Below are positions 6,910-14,998 of a stretch of DNA of 23,470 bases, piece after piece. Source of the stretch: a virus; the IMG/VR virus record IMGVR_UViG_3300032223_002287, positions 1-23,470 of that record; one strand, 5' to 3'. Numbering within the stretch: the stretch's first letter is position 1; every line of letters starts with the position of its first letter. The translations under genes and the position numbers were made by a program. A model generated the notes under the pieces. It worked only from the letters and a program-made list of their open reading frames with translations. It had not been told where the DNA came from and did no database searches.

Positions 6910-7653
6910 ATGGATAACGAATCAAAACAATACGGACAAGAGAATTTCACATTACCACACGATGTGGTACCATTACCTTCAGGTGGTATTTTTTATAAAA
7001 ACAAAAAATCAGCAATTAAGGTTGGATACTTAACAGCTATGGATGAGAACATCCTAATGGGTGGTGGGGATGATATAACAACAAATCTTTTAAGGTCAAA
7101 AATATATGAACCTGATATGAGGATTGATGATTTATTGGAAGGTGATGTTGAAGCGGTATTAATCTTTTTAAGAAACACGTCTTTTGGACCTGAAATGAAT
7201 GTTAAATTAAAAGACCCATCAACCGGTAAAGAATTTGAAACCCAAGTTGAATTAGATACTCTTTCAATAAAAAAAGGTCAAGAACCAAATTTGGATGGTA
7301 CATTTACTGTAATATTACCAAAATCTCAATCCACTGTTAAATTAAAACTGTTAACATACGGTGAAATTTCACAATTAAATAAAGTTTTTGATAGTTATCC
7401 AAAAGGAAGAACTGTACCGAAAGTAACATTAAAATTACAAAAACAAATTGTTGAATTAGATGGTACGAATGATTTAGGAGTAATTGCTAAATTTGTAGAA
7501 CAAATGCCAATTATGGATTCAAAGTTTATAAAAAACTTTTTAAACGAAAATGAACCAAAATTGGATTTAACTAAAGTTATTATAGCCCCATCAGGAGAAA
7601 AACTAACTGTGAATGTTGGTTTTGGGGTAGAATTCTTTCGCCCTTTCTTCTGA
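6910..7653 (+). CDS. gp26-like baseplate hub assembly protein (upstream part of a frameshift pair)
   Basis: A 247-aa protein. The N-terminus (FTLPHDVVPLPSGGIFY at 13-29, then VGYLTAMDENIL at 38-49 and TTNLLRSKIYEP) matches the layout I know for the T4 baseplate hub-assembly family that includes gp26. That family opens with 'LPS.G..Y', followed by a 'Y.TA..E.IL' motif and helices. The middle has DPSTGKEFETQVELD, a beta hairpin, and the end reads VGFGVEFFRPFF. The position between tube and tape measure fits T4 order (26-51-27-28-29). The start is immediately after a terminator T-run, leaving almost no leader, so expression probably depends on readthrough or on the variant box at 6856. The frame ends in TGA at 7651, and a +1 frame continues from there with a protein-like sequence (next entry). 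Confidence 0.65.
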   Translation: MDNESKQYGQENFTLPHDVVPLPSGGIFYKNKKSAIKVGYLTAMDENILMGGGDDITTNLLRSKIYEPDMRIDDLLEGDVEAVLIFLRNTSFGPEMNVKLKDPSTGKEFETQVELDTLSIKKGQEPNLDGTFTVILPKSQSTVKLKLLTYGEISQLNKVFDSYPKGRTVPKVTLKLQKQIVELDGTNDLGVIAKFVEQMPIMDSKFIKNFLNENEPKLDLTKVIIAPSGEKLTVNVGFGVEFFRPFF

Positions 7654-7792
7654 TTATAGAAAAGGACAATTAGATGAATTTTATTATTTAAATACCTTAT
7701 TAAAAATAACATATTCGGATTTTGAAAAAATGCCAATTTTTATCCGAAAGTATCTGTTAGATAAATGGTTAAAAGAAAATGACAGGGACTAA
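7631..7792 (+). CDS. Out-of-frame extension with no start codon; probable +1 frameshift product of the hub-assembly gene
   Basis: This frame is open from just after a TAG at 7628-7630 to TAA at 7790-7792. It is +1 relative to the gene ending at 7653. From 7652 it encodes 46 residues: DYRKGQLDEFYYLNTLLKITY, then SDFEKMPIFIRKYLLDKWLKENDRD. This is amphipathic and protein-like, and the 'MPI..RKYL..K' end resembles small tail-assembly or chaperone-type phage proteins. There is no ATG, GTG or TTG in frame before the ATG at 7730, which lies in the middle of the helix. The likeliest reading is that ribosomes shift +1 near TTC-TTC-TGA (7645-7653), giving a 293-aa fusion. In T4 the next gene after 26 is 51, so this may be a fused counterpart, but I cannot show homology. 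A sequencing error that split one gene is the main alternative. Confidence 0.55.
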   Translation, partial: NSFALSSDYRKGQLDEFYYLNTLLKITYSDFEKMPIFIRKYLLDKWLKENDRD

Positions 7793-7805
7793 ATTTTTAG
7801 TCCTT
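7784..7805 (+). terminator. Hairpin at the end of the frameshift extension
   Basis: A ten-base-pair stem with one G-T pair: GGACTAAA (7786-7793) pairs with TTTAGTCC (7796-7803), extended by two outer pairs, around a minimal loop. It overlaps the TAA at 7790 and is followed by a broken T-rich stretch and then the promoter box at 7810. The poor T tract makes termination uncertain. Confidence 0.45.
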
Positions 7806-7809
7806 GTTC

Positions 7810-7817
7810 TATTTATA
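7810..7817 (+). promoter_or_regulatory. Phage promoter box upstream of the tape-measure gene
   Basis: An exact TATTTATA followed by TA, 14 bases before the ATG at 7832. It lies just five bases after the preceding hairpin. With a start site about seven bases downstream the mRNA leader would be only a few bases long. Confidence 0.5.
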
Positions 7818-7831
7818 TAAAAAAAGAAATT

Positions 7832-9592
7832 ATGGGACCTGATGAACAATCATATAACGAACAAAGGAGGGATTTTTATAAAGGAGAAATTGCCGATGCA
7901 TTAAGTTTAAAAAATATAATCAACGATATTGATGATGCTCATTTAACTATGGAGGAAGGTGCGAGAAGATTAAATGAGGTTTTTGGTCAAAATAGGCAAC
8001 GTATAACAGAAATTACAAAGGCGGTTGCCGATGCGGTTCCGGAAATTACAAGATTGGGAGGAGATGTAAGAAATGTGTTTGATACTATGGAAGACATAAG
8101 TAGAGGAACACAAAGGAATATTGTTGCGAGTAAGGAAGATGTTAACAATTTATTTGCGGCATCTAAAATATTAGGTACTAGTGTTGACACATTAACTCAA
8201 AATTTTACTGAAGTCGGTATACAAGTCTCATCAATAGGTCCTGAATTATTAAAAGCTGTGACATCAATTGAAAATGTTGGATTGAATGTTAAACAAGTGA
8301 TGGGTGAAGTAACAAGAAATATGGATAAGTTAACAATGTATAACTTTTCTGAAGGTGTTAATGGTTTAGCAAAAATGGCTGCTCAAGCATCAATTTTTAA
8401 ATTTGATATGTCTGAAACTTTTAGAGTTGCGGATAAGGCTTTAAGACCTGACGGAGCAATTGAATTGGCATCTGCTTTCCAAAGAATGGGAGTTGCGGTA
8501 GGAGAACTTACAGACCCGTTCCAATTAATGAATATGTCATTAAATGACCCACAAGGATTACAAAAAAGTTTAAGTCAGATGACCAAACAATATGCGGAAT
8601 TTGATGAGAAAACAAAAACATTTAAAATTAATCCGGCGGGAATGTTACAAATGAGGGAGTTATCGGAGCAAACAGGTATTAGTTATAAGGCATTGGCCGA
8701 TTCGGCTTTAGCCGCAGGTAATTTAGACAGAGCGTTATCACAAACAAAAGGATTACAATTTGCTAGTGATGAAGATAAGGAGTTGTTGGGTAATATAGCA
8801 AAAATGGATGCTGGTACGGGTGAATATACGGTTAGTTTAAAAAATGAAGAGACCGGAAAAGATGAAACCATAAAATTAAGTGAATTAACAAATGACCAAC
8901 TTAAAAAACTATTAGAACAACAAAAAACCGCTCCAAAGTCTTTAGAGGAAATTTCAAAAAATAGTTTAGACACATTAAAAGATATTTTAACAAATATAAA
9001 AGCGGGTAGAGAAGGATTTATATATGGAGTAACTTCTGCAGACCAAATAAGAAATGTGTCAGAAAATTTAAATAAATTTGGTAGAGAGGTTACAGATAAA
9101 TTATCTAAATCATTACCTACAACTTCAGATGTTAGAGAAAAAACAACTTCATTAATAGATGATTTTAAAAAGGGTATACAATCTTTGTATAAAGATTATG
9201 AAGAAGGAAAATTGACAAAAGATAAATTTGAAGAGAAAGCGAGGGAGATTGAAAACAGAACAATGGAGGCAAGTAAAAAAATTGGTGAAAAATCAATGGA
9301 ATTTATAAAAAATGATGTAATAGGTACTTTTGAAGATAGATTTATGAAAAATAATCCACTTACAAGTACAAGAAGTGCTAAAGAAAAGGTTGAAGCGATA
9401 AAAAGAAGTGAAGTTGATTTAAATTTCAAAGGAGGAACAGTAACTCATAACGTAAATATAAGTCCAAATGTTGATAATGATTTTGTAAATAGATTATTTA
9501 GTAATTCCACATTTCAAAGTGCATGGATAGATTCATTGATAACCGCCGACCCGGTTACAAAAACAAAACTCAAACAAGCGTTAGGTTTTTAA
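7832..9592 (+). CDS. Tail tape-measure protein candidate (T4 gp29-like position and length)
   Basis: A 586-aa, mostly helical protein; T4 gp29, the tape measure and hub component, is 590 aa. Tape measures set tail length and sit inside the tube until infection. The N-terminal part is rich in charged helices (DALSLKNIINDIDDAHLTMEE, then FGQNRQRITEITKAVADAVPEI). The middle has a repeated alanine/glycine-rich helical region (VNGLAKMAAQASIFKFDMSETF, ELSEQTGISYKALADSALAAG), and the C-terminal third is a long Lys/Glu-rich coiled-coil-like stretch (about 395-500). The last 50 residues (FKGGTVTHNVNISPNVDNDFVNRLF) look like a separate beta-then-helix module. No membrane helix is obvious. The gene has its own box upstream and lies between the hub-assembly gene and the baseplate genes, as in T4. 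If it follows the usual 1.5 angstrom per residue, a tail near 90 nm is expected. Confidence 0.65.
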   Translation: MGPDEQSYNEQRRDFYKGEIADALSLKNIINDIDDAHLTMEEGARRLNEVFGQNRQRITEITKAVADAVPEITRLGGDVRNVFDTMEDISRGTQRNIVASKEDVNNLFAASKILGTSVDTLTQNFTEVGIQVSSIGPELLKAVTSIENVGLNVKQVMGEVTRNMDKLTMYNFSEGVNGLAKMAAQASIFKFDMSETFRVADKALRPDGAIELASAFQRMGVAVGELTDPFQLMNMSLNDPQGLQKSLSQMTKQYAEFDEKTKTFKINPAGMLQMRELSEQTGISYKALADSALAAGNLDRALSQTKGLQFASDEDKELLGNIAKMDAGTGEYTVSLKNEETGKDETIKLSELTNDQLKKLLEQQKTAPKSLEEISKNSLDTLKDILTNIKAGREGFIYGVTSADQIRNVSENLNKFGREVTDKLSKSLPTTSDVREKTTSLIDDFKKGIQSLYKDYEEGKLTKDKFEEKAREIENRTMEASKKIGEKSMEFIKNDVIGTFEDRFMKNNPLTSTRSAKEKVEAIKRSEVDLNFKGGTVTHNVNISPNVDNDFVNRLFSNSTFQSAWIDSLITADPVTKTKLKQALGF

Positions 9593-9610
9593 TAAATTAA
9601 CTATAACGCT
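9577..9610 (+). terminator. Weak hairpin around the tape-measure stop codon
   Basis: AGCGTTA (9577-9583) and TAACGCT (9604-9610) are exact inverted repeats separated by 20 bases that include five T and the TAA stop. The right arm ends at the first base of the next promoter box. The large loop and lack of a clean T tract make this a low-confidence terminator. Confidence 0.3.
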
Positions 9611-9617
9611 ATTTATA
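9610..9617 (+). promoter_or_regulatory. Phage promoter box upstream of the giant baseplate operon
   Basis: An exact TATTTATA followed by TA, 12 bases before the ATG at 9630. It is the only box seen before the 12-kb run of overlapping baseplate genes, so it may drive all three. Confidence 0.5.
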
Positions 9618-9629
9618 TAATAAAAGAAA

Positions 9630-12600
9630 ATGGCAAATAGTCCTTTAGATTTTCCAAGTACCCAAAGTTTTAGAAATAGGTTAAATGGTAGAAATTTGGT
9701 ACCGTATCCAAAATCACCAAGAAGGATTACTCCGCCCATTAATTACGAATTTATACAATCTGATTATCACGTAATAGATAGTCCAGACCAAACAATAGAT
9801 GTTCCGACATTTGCAAATTCACTATATCCGTTAAACCAATATGGTTCAAGCGGTGGTTATATTCAAGCAAGAGACCCAAATTCATTACTTAATACTCATT
9901 CAAATGAGGGTGAATATGGGGTACAAGATGCAAATATAATTGATGAGGCAAGAACAGAGGCAAGAAATTGGAGGTCTCTAAATCCATATGGTAGTGGTTC
10001 AAATGATTTAATTGATTCTGCAAATAATTTTTCTTCATTAGAAATATTACAATTATCTAATAACGGAACCTCAAACGCTCAACCATACCCAACAACATTT
10101 GTTTCATCTTTCTATAGTCCGGTTTCTATTTTATTATCAACAAATCCAAGAGGTAGTAGTGGTAGTTTAAGTCAAGATTCTTTCTTGGTTAGACTAGGTG
10201 CAAAAACTTTAAGAAAAGAATTTGAAGAAAGAATTGCCGCTGAATTATATAGACAAACTTTAGGTAGAGTTAACGTACCGGGATTAAATCCGGTGTTAAA
10301 TACAATAGGTGCGTTAAACGGAACTGTTCCTATTGTACAACCTAACTACCAAATTACGGTACCTTCAAATCCTATTGTTTATGCTGCGGATTTTGCTTTA
10401 AGATTGGCGGGAACAAGATTACCATTCTCACCAATACCTGGTTCATATTTTGATTCAACTATTAATCCGGGACAACCAACAACAATACAACAAATTGCCA
10501 ACGCTTATAATAACACAGTAGGTCAAACACAGGTAGGACAATTTTTGGCTTCAATACTTGGAACACCTAAAACAGGTTCTCAAATTTTCTTAAACAATAC
10601 CGGAGGAGGACAAAAGAAAAGATTATTTTTTAATATAGATTATAACAGGTATAAACCGGGTTATGATAGAACTCTTATTGATAGATTAGGAGGTGCAATA
10701 TTTGGAACCACATTTGATAATAGTAATTATTATATTGGTTCACCGAACTCAGAACCTTCAAGAGTTTTATCACCAAGTAGGGCAATACCTGTAAATGAGT
10801 TTGGAAAAGAAGTACCATCACCCGTATTTGGCCCATCAGAGATTGCACAACTATATGAAGGTGAAGTTAGTAAACAAATAAAATTAGGGGCTAATGGTCC
10901 AACATATAGTGACGGTGGAGGTATTGAAGGTGGAATGACTTGGGTCTCACCAAAATACAAAGGTAATGCCGGTAAAAAAGTTGGAATTGGAGGAGAAATA
11001 GTTAAAGATGACACTGATTATAAAGAATCATCTTATGTGTCAACAGAATCAACTAATACCAAATTTAGAGCCGGCTCCATATTAGATGACACTCAAAGAA
11101 TTATTAATAGTCAACCTCAAGGAGGTAAAAGATTACAACATGTAGGTAATGCTATAGACCAAGTGAGCAAAGTGTTTAATGATGGGTATAAAGAACTCAC
11201 AAAAGGTTCTAGAGTTCTTGCTTATGTTGGTGAAATAGGACAAGAAAAGGGTGCGGAATATTGTAGAGTTTTTGCTAAAGATATACCATATCTTCAATAT
11301 AATGATTTACAAAAAACTGATGGTATAGTAACAGAAGGAAGAAGATTTAGTTATTCAGTATTGGATAAGACATATAATTTAAATATGTATCCAAATAAAA
11401 GAGAAGGAGGACAAGATTCAACCAATTTAATTGGAGGAAGTGGAACAGAAGGTAAAGCAAAAAAATATATGTTCTCTTTGGAAAATTTAGCTTGGAGAAC
11501 ATCAAACAAACCCGGATATACAGTTTCTGATTTACCTGTGTGTGAAAGAGGTCCTAATGGAGGTAGAGTGATGTGGTTCCCACCATATGATTTAAAATTC
11601 ACAGAGGGTTCAAGTGCTAACTGGAAGGGAACGGATTTTCTTGGAAGACCGGAACCAATTTATACATATAATAATACAACTAGAACAGGTACATTGAGTT
11701 GGAAAATTGTTGTTGACCATCCTTCTGTATTGAATGTTGTTGTTAATAAAGTTTTGGCAAAAGAAACTAATAAAACAAGGATTAATAGTATATTGGATTC
11801 ATTCTTTGCAGGATGTAGAAAATATGACTTGTATGATTTGGCTAAAAAATATTATACCGTAAACCCTAACGATATTTTACAAATACAGAAAGAGTTACAA
11901 TATAATGATGTTACAACAGAAAGGGTTGAATATATTAAACAAACATTAACAACAGGACAAGATAATATTAATACTGTAGAAGTACCAACAACGGTACCTG
12001 ATACTTTGACACCTAACTTTTTAAATAAGGCGGTTTATTTTGGAAATGATTATCCTAAACCAGGAAACAATAATCAAAATTATACTATTGAATATGGCAG
12101 ATATACTGAACCAAGTAATATATCTTTATATCAAACAAATAATTCAACGGCACCTTCTTTTTTTAATAGTGTAATAACACCAAACTATCAAGATATGGAA
12201 AAGTTGGCGATAGAGATTAATAAATTATTATCAGATGAGAAAAATAGTGGTACAATATCTCTAACAATTGCCGGAAGCGCGTCAGCACCAGCAACTCAAT
12301 CTTATAATATTAGTTTATCACAAAGAAGGATTAATTCATTAAAGGCTTATTTTGAAGAGAATACTAATACAAAAACACACATTACTAATAAAAGATTATT
12401 ATTAATTGATGGAGCGGCATCAGGAGAAAACGCTCAAGTTCAGCAGTATGATTTAAAAGATAATAAGTGGACTCAAGGAACGACATATTCTTGTAGTGAT
12501 AATGATGGTAAGGGAGATAATAATGGAGTTTCTCACGAAATTTATACAATAAACGCTATGGCGTGTAGAAGAGCTTCAATAAGTAAAATAAGTGTTAATT

Positions 12601-14675
12601 TAAATACCACAACAACTAAAGAAGAAAAAACAACAGTAAATAAAACCGAAGAATACGAAACCGCAAAAACTTACAAAGATACAAAAAAAGTACCTGAAGA
12701 AGTTAGTAAGACAGTAGTTAGAGATAATATTAGTAAAAGAGTTTTAAGGGCTTTATTAACGGAGTGTGATTATTTTGAAACAATCAAAGAAGAAACTCCA
12801 ATGGCTTTTGATAATTTAAGGGAAAAATTAAAATTCTTTAATCCAGCATTTCACTCAACAACACCTGAAGGACTTAACTCAAGATTAACATTTTTACAAC
12901 AATGTTTAAGACCCGGAGATACAATACCGGTTAAGAATACTGATGGTACCTTACAATATAATAATGCAACAAATACTGCATTTGGTGTACCGCCAGTTTT
13001 AGTTTTAAGGGTTGGTGATTTTTATCATAGTAAAATAATACCCGATAATCTTCAATTAACATATGAAGGATTGGATATAAATCCTGAAGGTATCGGTATC
13101 CAACCTATGATTGCCAACGTAACGTTAAGTTTTAAATTTGTTGGTGGACAAGGTTTGGCAGGTGCTGTTGATAGATTACAAAACGCATTAACATTTAATT
13201 ATTACGCAAATACCGAAATATATGACGATAGGTCTGATGTTACAGATACAAGTTACCAAGTAATAGATAAACAATTTTTAGATTACTTTAATATACAAGT
13301 ACCACCACCAACAGTTAATCAAGTTCAGAATAATGACGGACAATCTAATGGACAAACAATAGGTCTAATTATAACGGCAACAACAACAACAAGTGGAGAT
13401 ACAGGAATTATTGGATATCAAGGATTTTTTAATGGGTTGGTTGACGAGACTCAAAATTATTTTACCAATGTGGTTAATAAAAATAAAGAAGTGTCAAAAC
13501 AATATAATAATGCAATTAGGCAATTTTGGACATTTGATAGAGGGTATACAACAGGTAACTTAACTTATTTAAGTGGTTCTGAAACTAAAATATTTGGAAA
13601 ACCAATAAATGTTGAGACAAAAATAAATGAGCTTTTTAATGATTTTATTGACGATATTGAAAATGAAAATGAATGTCTAATTAGTTTCATAAAAGGAACA
13701 CCTACCAATCCTAAAAATTTCTCAACAAAGGTTATTACAACTTTAAAATCTAATTATAAGAATTATATTAAGACAACAAAGAAAAATAATTTTATTAGTG
13801 CCCTAACAAAAATAATACAAGATTTTTCAATCTTACAACAAAATTATGTTAAACTATTAAGTAAGGCCAATACGGTTTCTTTTAGAGGTTCTAATATTCA
13901 ATATGGTACAGATGGTTACCAACAAAGTAATGGTAATATTAAATTATATTTTATATCAGGTATTACAGAACCAAATTCACAACCGGTAACAGATAGTATG
14001 ACCGATATGCTAAATGATTTAACAACCTTAAAAGGATTGTTAAATGATTTTTATCAATTAACTAATTCTGCAACAACATTTAATTATTCTAATGTGACAA
14101 AAGAAGGTAAATTAAGATATAGTTCAAATGAAATTACTAAATTAGATGTGTTTAAAAACTTTTCAGATTTATTTAATAACAACAGATATATTAATGGTGT
14201 TGACGCTAGAAGAACCGCACTTAAAAGGTCTTATGCAATATTAAATGATGATATTATTGATAGTGTAAAATACCAAACATTTAAAAATATAATTATAGGT
14301 AATATTTTATCTAACCCATCTATTTTTGGAAGTGGAGACACTGAGTTAGAAAAAGAATTTGATGCGTTTTGGGTTAGTCAAGCTGACTCTGTTAAAAGTA
14401 TTTATGTTGATGAAAATAATGCAACAAATAAATTCTTTGAAGAAATTGAATCTAAAGGATATAGTAAATATTTGAAAGGAACTAGTCAAACTTTTTTAAG
14501 AACTAAAAAAAGAGAATTTTCATTTAAAACTTCAGTTGAAACTGAAACAGATTCAATAAAAAGGAGACAAAGTTTAATTAAATCATTGGGAGCATCAACA
14601 AATTCAAAAACAAATACGGATACTTGGTGTGATGATATAGATATAGTTCATATCGGAAAAGTAAAATTTAACTAA
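9630..14675 (+). CDS. Giant baseplate protein (1681 aa) with an embedded OmpA-like domain
   Basis: A 1681-aa structural protein. The baseplate role is inferred from its place between the tape measure and the hub. Domains, in order: an N-terminal PLDFPSTQSFRNRLNGRNLVPYPKSP segment; Asn/Gly/Ser-rich sequence to about 520; a compact region about 525-705 with MFSLENLAWRTS, GGRVMWFPPYDLKF, FLGRPEPIYTYNNTTR and TLSWKIVVDHPSV; an OmpA/MotB-like peptidoglycan-associated domain about 851-992; a Lys/Glu/Thr-rich linker about 992-1030; and a module about 1069-1201 with FGVPPVLVLRVGDFYHSKI, EGIGIQPMIANVTLSFKFVGG and ALTFNYYANTEIYDD. The C-terminal 480 residues are Asn/Thr-rich and unrecognised. In the OmpA-like domain the motif YNISLSQRRINSLKAYF fits the family's N-x2-LS-x2-R pattern and ACRRASI fits its C-terminal 'NRRVEI'. 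The usual acidic ligand near 'GHTD' is replaced (IAGSASAPA). The stop shares a base with the next start. Confidence 0.65.
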   Translation: MANSPLDFPSTQSFRNRLNGRNLVPYPKSPRRITPPINYEFIQSDYHVIDSPDQTIDVPTFANSLYPLNQYGSSGGYIQARDPNSLLNTHSNEGEYGVQDANIIDEARTEARNWRSLNPYGSGSNDLIDSANNFSSLEILQLSNNGTSNAQPYPTTFVSSFYSPVSILLSTNPRGSSGSLSQDSFLVRLGAKTLRKEFEERIAAELYRQTLGRVNVPGLNPVLNTIGALNGTVPIVQPNYQITVPSNPIVYAADFALRLAGTRLPFSPIPGSYFDSTINPGQPTTIQQIANAYNNTVGQTQVGQFLASILGTPKTGSQIFLNNTGGGQKKRLFFNIDYNRYKPGYDRTLIDRLGGAIFGTTFDNSNYYIGSPNSEPSRVLSPSRAIPVNEFGKEVPSPVFGPSEIAQLYEGEVSKQIKLGANGPTYSDGGGIEGGMTWVSPKYKGNAGKKVGIGGEIVKDDTDYKESSYVSTESTNTKFRAGSILDDTQRIINSQPQGGKRLQHVGNAIDQVSKVFNDGYKELTKGSRVLAYVGEIGQEKGAEYCRVFAKDIPYLQYNDLQKTDGIVTEGRRFSYSVLDKTYNLNMYPNKREGGQDSTNLIGGSGTEGKAKKYMFSLENLAWRTSNKPGYTVSDLPVCERGPNGGRVMWFPPYDLKFTEGSSANWKGTDFLGRPEPIYTYNNTTRTGTLSWKIVVDHPSVLNVVVNKVLAKETNKTRINSILDSFFAGCRKYDLYDLAKKYYTVNPNDILQIQKELQYNDVTTERVEYIKQTLTTGQDNINTVEVPTTVPDTLTPNFLNKAVYFGNDYPKPGNNNQNYTIEYGRYTEPSNISLYQTNNSTAPSFFNSVITPNYQDMEKLAIEINKLLSDEKNSGTISLTIAGSASAPATQSYNISLSQRRINSLKAYFEENTNTKTHITNKRLLLIDGAASGENAQVQQYDLKDNKWTQGTTYSCSDNDGKGDNNGVSHEIYTINAMACRRASISKISVNLNTTTTKEEKTTVNKTEEYETAKTYKDTKKVPEEVSKTVVRDNISKRVLRALLTECDYFETIKEETPMAFDNLREKLKFFNPAFHSTTPEGLNSRLTFLQQCLRPGDTIPVKNTDGTLQYNNATNTAFGVPPVLVLRVGDFYHSKIIPDNLQLTYEGLDINPEGIGIQPMIANVTLSFKFVGGQGLAGAVDRLQNALTFNYYANTEIYDDRSDVTDTSYQVIDKQFLDYFNIQVPPPTVNQVQNNDGQSNGQTIGLIITATTTTSGDTGIIGYQGFFNGLVDETQNYFTNVVNKNKEVSKQYNNAIRQFWTFDRGYTTGNLTYLSGSETKIFGKPINVETKINELFNDFIDDIENENECLISFIKGTPTNPKNFSTKVITTLKSNYKNYIKTTKKNNFISALTKIIQDFSILQQNYVKLLSKANTVSFRGSNIQYGTDGYQQSNGNIKLYFISGITEPNSQPVTDSMTDMLNDLTTLKGLLNDFYQLTNSATTFNYSNVTKEGKLRYSSNEITKLDVFKNFSDLFNNNRYINGVDARRTALKRSYAILNDDIIDSVKYQTFKNIIIGNILSNPSIFGSGDTELEKEFDAFWVSQADSVKSIYVDENNATNKFFEEIESKGYSKYLKGTSQTFLRTKKREFSFKTSVETETDSIKRRQSLIKSLGASTNSKTNTDTWCDDIDIVHIGKVKFN

Positions 14676-14998
14676 TGGCATTACAATATTATAATAGGTA
14701 TAGTACATTTTTAATAAACGGACAACAAACCGTAGTACCTTTCGTGCAGATACCACAAAAAACAACAGACAAAACATATGTCTATAAAGTTGGAAAAAGT
14801 AGGTTAGATAAGATATCTCAAGAATATTATTCAACACCATTTTTTGGTTGGTTAATTTTACAAGCCAACCCACAATATGGTGGACTTGAAACATATATTC
14901 CCGATGGGGCGATATTGATTATCCCATATCCTTTATTACCTTCTTTACAGGATTATAATGCGGCGTTAAATAATCATTTCTATTACTATGGCAGATAA
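14675..14998 (+). CDS. LysM-like small baseplate protein (gp53-like)
   Basis: A 107-aa protein. Residues about 34-90 (YVYKVGKSRLDKISQEYYSTPFF, then GWLILQANPQYGG and YIPDGAILIIPYP) follow the LysM fold seen in many tail proteins. It has the 'Y.V..G..LD.I....Y' strand and helix, a tryptophan-bearing second helix, and a closing 'P.G..L.IP' strand. In T4-like phages this fold forms the C-terminal part of baseplate wedge protein gp53, and short stand-alone versions (P2 gpX type) also exist. The N-terminal 30 residues (YYNRYSTFLINGQQTVVPF) are not recognised. LysM domains in cell walls bind peptidoglycan, but in baseplates they act mainly in assembly, so a wall-binding role is not assumed. The gene overlaps both neighbours: one base upstream, eleven bases downstream, which supports strict co-translation with the two giant proteins. 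Confidence 0.7.
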   Translation: MALQYYNRYSTFLINGQQTVVPFVQIPQKTTDKTYVYKVGKSRLDKISQEYYSTPFFGWLILQANPQYGGLETYIPDGAILIIPYPLLPSLQDYNAALNNHFYYYGR

